Source: Candidatus Flexifilum affinis (GTDB taxonomy: Bacteria; Chloroflexota; Anaerolineae; Aggregatilineales; Phototrophicaceae). From it: a stretch of DNA of 64,000 bases. This document shows, piece by piece, positions 45,947-55,418 of this stretch. Each line of letters starts with the position of its first letter. Position 1 is the first letter of the stretch. Where the stretch lies: positions 142,964-206,963 of the forward strand of contig JADJPJ010000017.1 in NCBI GenBank assembly GCA_016713325.1, in the 5' to 3' direction. The notes below the pieces were generated by a model. The model saw only the letters and a list, made by a program, of their open reading frames with translations. It was not told where the DNA came from and made no database searches. The translations under genes and the position numbers were made by a program.

Positions 45947-48900
45947 CTATTGCTCCGCCACACAGCGGAAGCCCAACTCTTCCCCTTCATAGTTCATGGC
46001 GCGGCTATCGCGATCCGTAGTCCGCATGCTTACGAAGCCATTGACGTACGAGCCGCCCCGGATCATGCGGGCACTGAAGCCGTCAGCGTTCTCACGACCA
46101 TCGTTCGCGTCGTAGGGATAGCCGAAGTTCTGGCTGGTCGTCCATTCCCAGACGTTGCCGGACATATTCAGCGCGCCCACCCATGAAGCGCCGGAGGCGT
46201 AAGCGCTCACCGGCGCGGTGACGCTATAGCCGTCATTGTGTTCAGGGTGGACCAGTCGAATGTTATTGGACCAACTGGCGCTCAGGCAGTTCATATCACA
46301 GTGGTTGGCGTTTGCTGCGCTGACTTCGCGGCCCCACGGATACAACCAGCCATCCGGCCCGCGCGCGGCGTACTCCCATTCGGCCTCCGTGGGAAGGCGA
46401 CCCCCACGCCAGGCACAGTAGGCGGCCGCCTGGGTCCAGGTGACGCGCGTGATCGGCTGGTCATCGCCTGTCGAAAACTGAGCCGACGGCGCAGGGCTGC
46501 ATGCGCCTGCCACTACGCACTCGGCGTATTGTGCGCGGCTTACCTCGGTGCGATCCATCCAGAATGGTTGGTCGATGCTCTGCTGCGAGGCGGGAGTCTC
46601 GTTGAACCATGAGCGTTCGCAGATTGTCTGCATGCGCGCCGACGCCTGACACTGGTTGAGCGCGACGGAGATGTCGTTTTCGCTGCTGCCCATTGTGAAG
46701 CTGCCCACCGGCACCAGGACGCGTTCCACACCATCGGTGATGCGGATCATTGGCACCCACTCCTCATTGCCGCCGCCGAAATTGAATACTGCGTTCTGCG
46801 TGGGGACAGCCGCGGTAGCCGTGATCGTGGGCGTTGTATCCAGAACCCCGATCACCGGCACGGAGGAGCAGTCGCCGAACAGTGTCACGGTGAAGCCATT
46901 CAGCCATCCGATCATGACCGTGCCGGTAGGTTCCTCGACCTGCACCTGCCACCACAATCGGTCAGATGTGCGCCCGACGACCAGCGCTGTCATGCCGCTG
47001 CTTAATTGCGCAATTGGGTCATATTCAGCGCCGGGGCCGGACCTCAGAGCCATGTTGATGGTGAGCGTCCGACAGGTCGGATCGGCGCGGACGGACAGCG
47101 TCGGATTCGGTGTTGCCGTCGGCTCGATGCGAATGAGCGAGGAGCTGACCCAGCCCTCGGTGCCATTGGCCATGCGGATGTTCAGCCACAGGCCGTCCGT
47201 ATTGGTTCCGAGGAGGGTGACCGGCGTGCCCGGCTGCAACACAGTGATCGCCGCGTAGCTTGTGCCGGGTCCGTTGCGGACGTTGATCGACTGAAGCGAA
47301 TTCACGCTGCCCAGGATCGGCGGCGTGGCCGTCGGCGGCGGAGTTGGCGTGAGGGTGGGTGTCAGTTGTGAGTCCGGCCGGCATCCTCCCTCCGGGATGA
47401 TCAGAATCCAGCCCGGCAGCATGAAGGCGGCGCCCATTTCCGTGATGTCGTTAGCCTCCAGCAGGTTGGACACGGAGATACCAAAGTCGCTCGCGATGGA
47501 ACCGGCGGAGTCGCCTTCCTGTACCGTATAGAAGCCGCACACCGCTGGGGCGCTGGCGACCGGCACACAGCCATCGCGCGGGATGACGAGCACCTGCCCG
47601 ACCTCGGTAATTGCGACCATCATGTCGTTGGCATCCAACAGATCGCGAAGCGTCACGCCGAAAGCGGCGGCAATCGAGGCGGTGGTATCGCCTAACTGTA
47701 CGGTGTAGATTTCGCAAGTCGGTGGAGAGCTGGCGGCGACCACGCAGCCATCGCGCGGGATGACGAGCAGCTGTCCGACCTCGACAAATGCGACCATCAT
47801 GTCGTTGGCATCCAACAGTTCGCGAAGCGTCACGCCGAAAGCGGCGGCAATCGAGGCGGTGGTATCGCCGACCTGCACGGTGTAAATTTCGCAGGTCGCT
47901 GGATTGCTGACGGCGACTACGCAGCCATCGCGCGGGATGACGATCACCTCGCCCGCCTGGAAGAAGGCGATCGACCGGTCGTTGGCTGCCAGCAGATCGC
48001 TCACGGTCACGCCGAAAGCGGCGGCAACCGAGGCCGCCGAATCCTGCGCCCGCACGGTGTAGAACTGACATGCCGGCAGCGACGCTGCCTCCGCCGTGGC
48101 GGTCATAGGAGCGTCTGTCAGCGCCTCTCGCGTCAGCCGGCCATTGACCTGTGCCTCCAGAGTCGCGCCGGCCTGGGCCATGCTCAGGCTGGGCGTCAGC
48201 GTCGCCGACGCTGTATCGGTTGCGGTGGGTGTGGGGGTACGGCTGGGGCGGCGTGTGGCTGTCGCTGATGGCGTGTTGGTGGGAAGCGGCGAGGGCGTCG
48301 CCGTTTTGGTCGGCGTATCGGTCGGAATGGGCGTTGACGAGTTCGTAGGCGTTTGTGTCGGGATCGGCGAGGCAGTATCGGTCGCCGTCGGCGTGTCGCT
48401 GGGAACGGGCGTTGCTGTGTCCGTCGCCGTTGGCGCCGGGGTATTGGTCGGTAGCGGCGTCGCCGACTCGGACGGCGTCCACGTTGCCGTTGGGGTGTCG
48501 GTGTAAGCTTCGGCCGTCGCGGTCAATCCGCCGAAGGCGGTCAGCACGATGGCGGTGCCCTGCGCCTGTGCCGCGACAGTCTGCGCGATCTCCGCGGCAA
48601 GCGTGGCGCCGGCGTCGGCTGTGGCGGTGGGGGGCAGCGTCGTAGGTGGCAGTGTTAGCGTTTCTGTGGGAGGCGGGGTAGGCGTTGGCGGCATCTCGGT
48701 CGGATCGGGCGTTCGCGTGGCCGTTTTCGTCGGTATCGGCGTTTCCGAAGGAGACGCCGTTTCGATCGGCGCCGGGGTCTCAGCCTCAAGCGGGGTGGCC
48801 GTGTCGGTCATGACCAGTGCCACGCCACCTGCCAGGGTCGCCGCGTCACTCACCTGTGCGGCAGCAGTAACCGTTGGTGTCGCCCCTCCCGAACGGGCCA

Positions 48901-49924
48901 GTACCGCCAGCAAGCCAATGAGCGCCAGCGCCGCCACCAGCAGCACTCCGGCGATCAGGGTCAGCCGCAGGTTGGCGCGCGTCCGCCGCCGGCTAGCCTG
49001 CTCGAAGGCTGCGATGAAATCGGCCATGGATGGGAAGCGTTCTTCGGGTGTCTTGGCCAGCGCACGCTTGAAGAAAGCTGAGAGTGGAGCAGGGAGGGTT
49101 TCACTCCACCTGACGATATCAATGGGTATGCCGTTGATGTGCGCTTCGGTGAATGTCTGGTAAATTCTGGCGTTCAGCTTGCGCGCCGTGGTCTGGATCG
49201 AGGCGGAACTGGTACTACCTTCATTGACCAGGTACACCTGACCGCCGGAGAGCATCTGGTACAACACGATGCCAAGCGAGTACTGATCCGCGCGCGCGTC
49301 GATCGTCGTCAGCCCGATCGCCTGTTCCGGCGACATGTACTGCGGCGAACCTTTGATCTGGCCGGTCCCTGTGCCAGTGCGCTCGACGTTGGCGTCGGGG
49401 TTCAACTGCTTGGCGATGCCGAAGTCGGCGAGATGTGGCTCGTCATCGTCGTCAAACAGGATGTTGGACGGCTTGATGTCGCGGTGCACATAACCACGAT
49501 CGTGCGCCAGTTGCAGCGCCCCGCCGATTTTGCGGACGAATGTAGTCACCTCTTCAGGAGAGAACGAAGCGCCTGTCTTCAGTCGATCGTGCAGACTGCC
49601 TCGGCCCATGTACTCCATGACGAAATGAGGAGGTCGTTCGTCCGTGCCCTCATAAACATCTCGGATGCCGACAATGTTGGGGTGCTTCAGTTCGGCCATC
49701 GCGCGGGCTTCGAAGAGGAACTGCCGCACGAATGAAGGCATGCGCGAGAAGTCGCTGGTCAACACCTTGATGGCCACCACATCATGCAGCAGGAGGTGTT
49801 CCGCGAGATAGACGGCGCCGAAGCCTCCGGTGCGGATCAGTTTGATAATACGATACTTATCATGGAGCGTTCGCCCCACAAGGTGCAGGTCGTCTTTAGG
49901 GGCTGGCGTCAGGTTCATGGTCAT
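45947..49924 (-). CDS. Transmembrane Ser/Thr protein kinase with 4 LysM, 2 SH3b and a SUMF1 domain
   Basis: The 1325-residue protein has a complete PknB-like kinase at residues 15-300: glycine loop LIRTGGFGAVYL, Lys in VAIKVLT, HRDIKPSNILFDDDDEPHLA followed by DFGIAK, and YMSPEQA. A TM helix at about 320-343 (LTLIAGVLLVAALALIGLLA) is followed by about 280 Thr/Pro-rich residues. Four LysM modules (each starting with FYTV or IYTV, e.g. YTVQVGDTTASIAAAFGVTL) run from about 630 to 860, then two SH3b domains (SINVRNGPGTSYAAITVLQP, MALRSGPGAEYDPIAQLSSG), then an FGE-like domain (VLVPVGSFTMGSS, GRLPTEAEWEYAARG, LNMSGNVWEWTTSQNFGYPY). LysM and SH3b bind peptidoglycan, so it likely senses wall fragments outside and phosphorylates inside. 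The FGE part lacks the Cys pair. Confidence 0.9.
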   Translation of the reverse strand: MTMNLTPAPKDDLHLVGRTLHDKYRIIKLIRTGGFGAVYLAEHLLLHDVVAIKVLTSDFSRMPSFVRQFLFEARAMAELKHPNIVGIRDVYEGTDERPPHFVMEYMGRGSLHDRLKTGASFSPEEVTTFVRKIGGALQLAHDRGYVHRDIKPSNILFDDDDEPHLADFGIAKQLNPDANVERTGTGTGQIKGSPQYMSPEQAIGLTTIDARADQYSLGIVLYQMLSGGQVYLVNEGSTSSASIQTTARKLNARIYQTFTEAHINGIPIDIVRWSETLPAPLSAFFKRALAKTPEERFPSMADFIAAFEQASRRRTRANLRLTLIAGVLLVAALALIGLLAVLARSGGATPTVTAAAQVSDAATLAGGVALVMTDTATPLEAETPAPIETASPSETPIPTKTATRTPDPTEMPPTPTPPPTETLTLPPTTLPPTATADAGATLAAEIAQTVAAQAQGTAIVLTAFGGLTATAEAYTDTPTATWTPSESATPLPTNTPAPTATDTATPVPSDTPTATDTASPIPTQTPTNSSTPIPTDTPTKTATPSPLPTNTPSATATRRPSRTPTPTATDTASATLTPSLSMAQAGATLEAQVNGRLTREALTDAPMTATAEAASLPACQFYTVRAQDSAASVAAAFGVTVSDLLAANDRSIAFFQAGEVIVIPRDGCVVAVSNPATCEIYTVQVGDTTASIAAAFGVTLRELLDANDMMVAFVEVGQLLVIPRDGCVVAASSPPTCEIYTVQLGDTTASIAAAFGVTLRDLLDANDMMVAITEVGQVLVIPRDGCVPVASAPAVCGFYTVQEGDSAGSIASDFGISVSNLLEANDITEMGAAFMLPGWILIIPEGGCRPDSQLTPTLTPTPPPTATPPILGSVNSLQSINVRNGPGTSYAAITVLQPGTPVTLLGTNTDGLWLNIRMANGTEGWVSSSLIRIEPTATPNPTLSVRADPTCRTLTINMALRSGPGAEYDPIAQLSSGMTALVVGRTSDRLWWQVQVEEPTGTVMIGWLNGFTVTLFGDCSSVPVIGVLDTTPTITATAAVPTQNAVFNFGGGNEEWVPMIRITDGVERVLVPVGSFTMGSSENDISVALNQCQASARMQTICERSWFNETPASQQSIDQPFWMDRTEVSRAQYAECVVAGACSPAPSAQFSTGDDQPITRVTWTQAAAYCAWRGGRLPTEAEWEYAARGPDGWLYPWGREVSAANANHCDMNCLSASWSNNIRLVHPEHNDGYSVTAPVSAYASGASWVGALNMSGNVWEWTTSQNFGYPYDANDGRENADGFSARMIRGGSYVNGFVSMRTTDRDSRAMNYEGEELGFRCVAEQ
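47571..47934 (-). repeat. Tandem 177-bp LysM-coding repeat
   Basis: CCATCGCGCG recurs at 47571, 47748 and 47925, a period of 177 bases (59 codons). The two units between them, encoding LysM modules 2 and 3, are nearly identical over long stretches, which indicates recent duplication or gene conversion. Confidence 0.8.
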
Positions 49925-50199
49925 TTCGTAGTCAGTCGCAGGCGGGTCCGCCGAGCGAAACCGTTCTTACGAGTATAGCGTCTTCGTTTTTGCGGAGGCA
50001 AACAGCGAAACCTATACAGGGATGTACATGCAGGGGATGCCCCGGCGCTCATTATTTTCTGCTTTAACATCCCTTGGCGATCATGTACACTTATGCATAT
50101 TCACCAGAGGAATGAACCTGCGCGCGGCGTCGTCGTTGTTGGGGACGCCGTTGTGTTGGTTAACCAACCGATGTGTTGGAGAGCCAAGAGGAGGCGTCG

Positions 50200-51192
50200 A
50201 TGGCGACAAAGACCAGGTCGCTTGATAAAGTCACGCTGCTCGACTGGTATCGCCAGATCGTTCTGATCCGCCAGTTTGAGATCCGCTGCGACGAGCTGTA
50301 CCACCAGAAGAAAATCACCGGCGTCTACCTGCACCTGTACAGCGGCCACGAAGCCGTCGGGGTCGGCGCGCTGGCCGCGCTGACCGAAGATGATCACATC
50401 ATCACCGGCTATCGCGATCACGGCCTGGCGCTGGCGCGCGGGGTCGATCCCAAGCCGCTGATGGCCGAGATGATGGGCAAGCGCACCGGCGTGAGCGGCG
50501 GCAAGGGCGGGTCGATGCACCTGGCCTCGCGCCAGCACAATTTCTGGGGCGGCTATGCCATCGTCGCCGGTCATCTTCCCCTGGCCGCCGGCATCGCGCT
50601 CAAAGAGCGCTACATGGGCACGGAAAACGTCGTCATCTGCTTCATGGGCGACGGCGCGACCAACAACGGCTATTTCCACGAGTCGCTCAACCTCAGCTCC
50701 GTCTGGAACCTGCCCGTGGTCTGGCTGATCGAGAACAACTTCATCGGCATGGGCACGCGCATCGAAGATTCCAGCGGCCAGCCGGAACTGGTCAAGCGCG
50801 CCATTGCCTACGGCATGAAGGAAGGCCCGCGCGTTGACGGTCAGAACGTGATCGAAGTCTATGACGCCATCAGCGAAGCCGTCGCCTATGCCCGCAAGAA
50901 GGGGCCGGTGCTGGTCGAGGCGCTGACCTACCGCTACAAGGGTCACGGCGTTTCCGACAAACAGTATGACGCCCGCGAAGACCTGAAGCGCGAACTGGAA
51001 GACTGGCAGTCGAACAAGGACCCGATCAACATCCTCAAAGATCATCTGCTGGCGGGCTTCGAAGGCGTTGAGGCGGAGCTGAAGAAGATCGAGGCGGAAG
51101 CGCAGGAGACGGTCGAAGAGTCCGTGCGCTTTGCCGAGGAAAGCCCGGCGCCGACCTACGAAGACCTGATCAACAACATCACCGTGGAGTAG
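50200..51192 (+). CDS. pdhA: Pyruvate dehydrogenase E1 component, alpha subunit
   Basis: The 330-residue thiamine-diphosphate enzyme has YLHLYSGHEAVGVGALAAL, GYRDHGLALARGVDPKPLMA, GGKGGSMHLAS, the ThDP motif GDGATNNGYFHESLNLSSVW and VVWLIENNFIGMGTRI, then ALTYRYKGHGVSDKQYDARE (phosphorylation-loop region). With E1 beta it decarboxylates a 2-oxo acid, normally pyruvate (acetoin or branched-chain substrates are alternatives), passing the acyl group to E2. AGGAGG five bases before ATG 50200 fixes the start. It leads the operon pdhA-pdhB-pdhC. Confidence 0.92.
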   Translation: MATKTRSLDKVTLLDWYRQIVLIRQFEIRCDELYHQKKITGVYLHLYSGHEAVGVGALAALTEDDHIITGYRDHGLALARGVDPKPLMAEMMGKRTGVSGGKGGSMHLASRQHNFWGGYAIVAGHLPLAAGIALKERYMGTENVVICFMGDGATNNGYFHESLNLSSVWNLPVVWLIENNFIGMGTRIEDSSGQPELVKRAIAYGMKEGPRVDGQNVIEVYDAISEAVAYARKKGPVLVEALTYRYKGHGVSDKQYDAREDLKRELEDWQSNKDPINILKDHLLAGFEGVEAELKKIEAEAQETVEESVRFAEESPAPTYEDLINNITVE

Positions 51193-51200
51193 CGAGCGAC

Positions 51201-52181
51201 ATGACAGAAAAGAATGTCCCAATGCGCGAGGCGCTGCGCTCCGCCCTGATCGAAGAGATGGAGCGCGATGAGTCCGTCTTCGTCATGGGCGAAGAGGTCG
51301 GCGCATGGCAGGGAACGCACCGCGTCACCCGCGGCCTGATGGAGATGTTCGGCGAGCGCCGCGTGCGCGATACCCCGATCAGCGAGATGGTGATCGCCGG
51401 CGCGGCGGTTGGCGCGGCCATGGCCGGCCTGCGCCCGGTGGCCGAGATCATGACCATCAACTTCGCCTTCCTGTCGCTGGATGCCATCGTCAACCATGCG
51501 GCCAAGATTCACTACATGTTCAACGGACAGTTCAAGGTGCCGCTGGTCATCCGCGCGGCGAGCGGCTGGGGCAACCAGGCCACGGCCACCCACTCGCACA
51601 CGCCGGAGCCGATCTTCGCGCACTTCCCCGGCATGTATGTCGCCTGCCCCTCGAACGCCTACGACGCCAAGGGCATGCTGAAGACGGCTATTCGCGACGA
51701 CAACCCGGTGCTGTTCACCGAGTCCATCGCCCTGTACTCCAAGCCGAGCGTGATCCCCGATGCGGAGTACCTGATCCCGGTCGGCAAGAGCGATGTCAAA
51801 CGTGAGGGGGAGCATGTCACGCTGGTGAGCTACGCTCGCGGCGTCGAGTGGTCCCTGGAGGCGGCGGCGATGCTGGCGAAAGAGGGCATCGAAGCCGAAG
51901 TGATCGATCTGCGCTGGCTGCGGCCGCTCGACCTGGAGCCCGTCTTCGAGAGTTTCAAGAAGACGAACCGGTGCGTCGTGGTGGAAGAGTCGCTGCCGCA
52001 CTTCAGCTTTGGCAGCGAAATCGCGGCGCAGCTTCAGGAAGCGGCGTTCGATTACATGGACGCGCCGATCAAGCGCGTGAGCGCCATGGATGTGCCGCTG
52101 CCCTATGCGAAGGAAATTGAGTTGATGGCGCTGCCGAATGCGCAGAAAGTCGTCGACGCAGTCAAGGAGATTGTGACCTGA
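51201..52181 (+). CDS. pdhB: Pyruvate dehydrogenase E1 component, beta subunit
   Basis: The 326-residue protein has the transketolase-type pyrimidine domain (FVMGEEVGAWQGTHRVTRGL, RVRDTPISEMVIAGAAVGAA, LRPVAEIMTINFAFLSLDAI) and C-terminal domain (VTLVSYARGVEWSLEAAAML, VIDLRWLRPLDLEPVFESFK, VVVEESLPHFSFGSEIAAQL). It forms the alpha2beta2 E1 with the upstream subunit. Its stop overlaps the E2 start by one base (TGATG), showing translational coupling. It begins nine bases after pdhA. No lesions. Confidence 0.92.
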   Translation: MTEKNVPMREALRSALIEEMERDESVFVMGEEVGAWQGTHRVTRGLMEMFGERRVRDTPISEMVIAGAAVGAAMAGLRPVAEIMTINFAFLSLDAIVNHAAKIHYMFNGQFKVPLVIRAASGWGNQATATHSHTPEPIFAHFPGMYVACPSNAYDAKGMLKTAIRDDNPVLFTESIALYSKPSVIPDAEYLIPVGKSDVKREGEHVTLVSYARGVEWSLEAAAMLAKEGIEAEVIDLRWLRPLDLEPVFESFKKTNRCVVVEESLPHFSFGSEIAAQLQEAAFDYMDAPIKRVSAMDVPLPYAKEIELMALPNAQKVVDAVKEIVT

Positions 52182-53492
52182 TGGCTCAGGAAATCATCAT
52201 GCCGGACGTTGGCTCCGGCGACGATGGCGGTATTCTACTCAACTGGACGAAACAGGTCGGTGAGGCCGTCAACAGCGGTGACGTGATCGCCGAGATCGAG
52301 ACGGATAAGGCCACGGTCGAAGTTCCTGTGAACGTGGCCGGGACGATTCTCCAGCTCAACGGAACGCCCGGACAGGCGCTCAAGGTCGGCTCGGTGATCG
52401 GTCTGGTCGGCGCGGCGGGCGAGCAGCCTGGCGCTGTGAAACCAGCCGGCAATGGCGCGGCCAACGCCGGAAGCCCGCCAGCGACAGCGGCTGCCGCCCC
52501 TGCGGCTGCACCTGCCGCGCCGCCTGCGCCCGTTGAAGAGGACGGCAGCCTGCCCGATGGCGTGAAGGCGTCACCCGTCGCCCGCAAGATCGCGGCGGAT
52601 AAGGGCGTCGATCTGCGGCAGGTTCAGGGCACCGGCCCCGGCGGCCGCATCGTCAAGAGCGATGTCGAAGGCTGGACGCCAGCGGCGGCTGTCGCGACCC
52701 CCGCTGCTCCGGCAGCATCGCCTGATGCCGCCCCCGCCGCGCCTTCGGCTCCGGCTGCCCCGGCGATCGCCGCGCCGAGCTTTGGCAAGCTGCCGGAAGG
52801 GTCCGGATGTCGAGATCATCGATACCAGCAAGATGCGGTCGCGCATTGCCCAGCGCATGGTCGAGGCCAAGCAGCAGACGCCGCACTTCTACCTGACGGC
52901 CGAGGTCGACGTCGAGCCGCTGCTCAAGTTCCGCGCGCAGATCAACGCGGCGCTGGACGAAGCCCACAAGATCAGCGTCAACGATCTGGTGGTCAAGGCG
53001 GTGGCGCTGGCGCTGCGTGAGTACCCGAATCTGAACACGCACTACTACGGCGACAAACTGGCGCGCCACAAGCGGATCAACATCGGCATTGCCGTCGCGC
53101 TGCCGAACGGCGGACTGCTCAACGTGGTGGCCAAGGACGCCGATCGCACGGCGCTGAGCGTGATCGCGGCGCAGAACAAAGAGATGATTGGCCGCGCCCG
53201 CGACAACAAGCTCAAGCCGGACGATATGCAGGGCAGCACCTTCACCGTCAGCAATCTGGGGCCGTACGACGTCGAACACTTCGGCGCGATCATCAACCCG
53301 CCGGAAGCCGGCATCATCGCGGTGGGCACGGCGAAGAAGATCCCGGTTGTGCTGGAAGACGGCTCGATTGGCGTGGGCAACCGTATGAAGATGACCGTCA
53401 GCGTTGACCACCGGGTGAGCGATGGCGCGGAAGGCGCGCAGTTCCTCAAGCGCGTGAAAGAATTGCTGGAAAAGCCTGCCGGCCTGGTCTAG
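52181..53492 (+). CDS. pdhC: Dihydrolipoamide acetyltransferase (E2), one frameshift
   Basis: Joined, about 436 residues. The lipoyl domain (residues 1-80) has the lipoylated Lys in IAEIETDKATVEVPVNVAGT. An Ala/Pro hinge follows, then the E1/E3-binding domain ASPVARKIAADKGVDLRQVQ followed by GTGPGGRI, another hinge, and the catalytic domain (DTSKMRSRIAQRMVEAKQQT, TFTVSNLGPYDVEHFGAIIN, active-site VDHRVSDGAEGAQFLKRVK). Removing one G from GAAGGGTCC (52797-52803) gives KLPEGPDVEIIDTSKM and joins the halves in frame, so a homopolymer consensus error is likely. E2 transfers the acetyl group to CoA. The E3 (lpd) gene is not in this operon. Confidence 0.9.
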
Positions 53493-53513
53493 GCCTTTCT
53501 GCCGCACTTCCGG

Positions 53514-53566
53514 GCGCCCTCTCGATCTGCAAAACGGTTTGTTTCGCAGATCGAGAGGGCGCTTTC
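53514..53566 (+). terminator. Terminator of the pdh operon
   Basis: A perfect 17-bp stem, GCGCCCTCTCGATCTGC (53514-53530) with GCAGATCGAGAGGGCGC (53546-53562), 15-base loop, followed by TTTC. It is only 22 bases after the E2 stop. Confidence 0.82.
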
Positions 53567-53701
53567 GATTCGGGCGAACCGTCTACGTCTGACCACCGAT
53601 GAACCGGTCATGTCTTGACGCTCCACTATACTGAGCCCGACGAGTGGGCGCGCAGTATTGTGTCGCGCGCCTGTCCGCATCTCTTCGAAAGAAGGTTCTC
53701 C

Positions 53702-55322
53702 ATGCTTCGTGTGCTCATTGTCGCACTCTGCCTTCTCATCACCCGTGCTTCGCTCTCCGCACAGTCTTCCGAGACCCTGCCGCTGATCACCGCCGATAAT
53801 GCGCGCGATCTTGAGCTGCTTGGCGTTGTCGGCGTCAGCGCCGTCACCGGCTCGGCGTGGTCGCCAGGTGGCGATTGGATTGCCTACACCAACGACGCCG
53901 GAGTCTTCATCGTTCCTCAGACGGATGCGGGAAGCGTCGAACAAATCGCTTTTGGCCGCGCGGAGCTTCCCGTGTTCAGCCCGGACGGCCTCTACCTGGC
54001 CTGGGCGCTCCAGGACGCAGACGGTCAGCGCCGTGTGCAGATCTGGAATATGCGTATCGGTAGATTCCAACGCGATTGGCTGCGGCCTGATGAACCGCTG
54101 GTCCAGTTGGTCTTTGAACAGGACGACCGTTCCCTTCTATCGGTGATGAGCAGTGGTATGGTGCGGCGCTGGCCAACCATCGGCGAGGGAAACCCACGCG
54201 CCTTCACCTTCCCGGTCACGACGCGCCTGGGGCGGGTGATGCCGCTGCCAGCGGGCGGCGCGGTCGTCAATCAGGACGGGGGAAGTCTGGCTCTATGATG
54301 CGGCGTTTCGTCCACTGCACTCGCTGGAGATTCGCTCCACAAGCAGCGGTGAACTGATGGCATCGCTGGCGACCGCACAGCCGGCCAACCTGGGCCGGTG
54401 CACGCCGCAGATGGTCAGTCACATGGCCGAAGCGCTGCTCCACGATCAGCCTGTCGAACCTTGCGATCGTACGGTGGATCTGGTGGCAGCCACGCACCGG
54501 CCCGGCTGGATCACCAGCACAGTCGAGAACCCGGCGGGCGCCCGGATCGCGCTGATCGACAGTGCGTTGACCACCTATCTGTGGGATGTCGCTGAGCAGC
54601 GGCTTCTGGCCGAATACTGGACCGGCGGCTCCGATACAATTCCACTTGCGCCCTCCTTCAGTGCCGACGGCGCGTGGTTGGCGACTCCGTGCGTCACCTG
54701 TTCGACCACGCTGGTCTCGATGCGCACGCTGAAGCGCGTGGCTAACTTTCCGGGTCAATTCGATCCGATCTTCAGCCCCACCAGGCCGGATCGTCTTTAC
54801 ACGTTACAGCCGGTCGAGCGGGGTGCGTTCACGGAGGCCGCGTGGTGGTTCAACGTGTGGGATCTGTCGCATCTGAGTCACGTTACTCCCGACGGGCTGG
54901 ATGACCCGCTTGCGCAGTCTCCCGAAAACGCGTCGCGTCTCGCCGTCCGGGTGCCTGTCACTCTTCCCGGTGGCCGAAACAAGGTGGTCATCAACACGGA
55001 TGGCACGATGGTCGCTGTTCTCACTCATAGCGAGGCGACCCTGATCGATCTGCGGACGTTCGCTGTGCGCCGGATGCCGCTGCCGACCGCGTCCTCTGTC
55101 CAGGGCCATTCGACCGGCATCGCGCTGAACACCGATGGGACGCTGGCATTTGTTCTCCGCGACGACCTCGTGCATGTCCTGTCCACAGTTAGCGGGCGAG
55201 TGCTGCATCGCCTGCCGGCTTTCGGCGCGTCAATGCTGCTCCTGTCCGATGACGGGCGGTCGCTGGCTCTAGGTTCATACATCGCAAGCATCATTCGCAT
55301 TTATAGTGTGGTGCAGAACTGA
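53702..55322 (+). CDS. Secreted WD40-like beta-propeller protein, one frameshift
   Basis: Joined, about 539 residues. The signal peptide LRVLIVALCLLITRASLSAQ is followed by repeats of propeller type: SAWSPGGDWIAYTNDAGVFI, PVFSPDGLYLAWALQDADGQ, then SFSADGAWLATPCVTCSTTL, VINTDGTMVAVLTHSEATLI, and LLLSDDGRSLALGSYIASII. These folds bind proteins or surfaces; no enzyme motif is present. The G5 run at 54278-54282 breaks the frame; with four G the sequence reads NQDGEVWLYDAAFRPLHSLE and continues to the stop at 55322. Start ATG 53702 with GAAGG upstream. The frameshift is probably a homopolymer error because both halves are otherwise sound. Confidence 0.78.
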
Positions 55323-55418
55323 TCGGCCAATGGAACAAAACGGTCGTGTGAGTCGTCCCTAACATAGATACGCATCAATTGAGCGTAAAATCAGATCTGT
55401 TCAATGAGGAGAACACCC

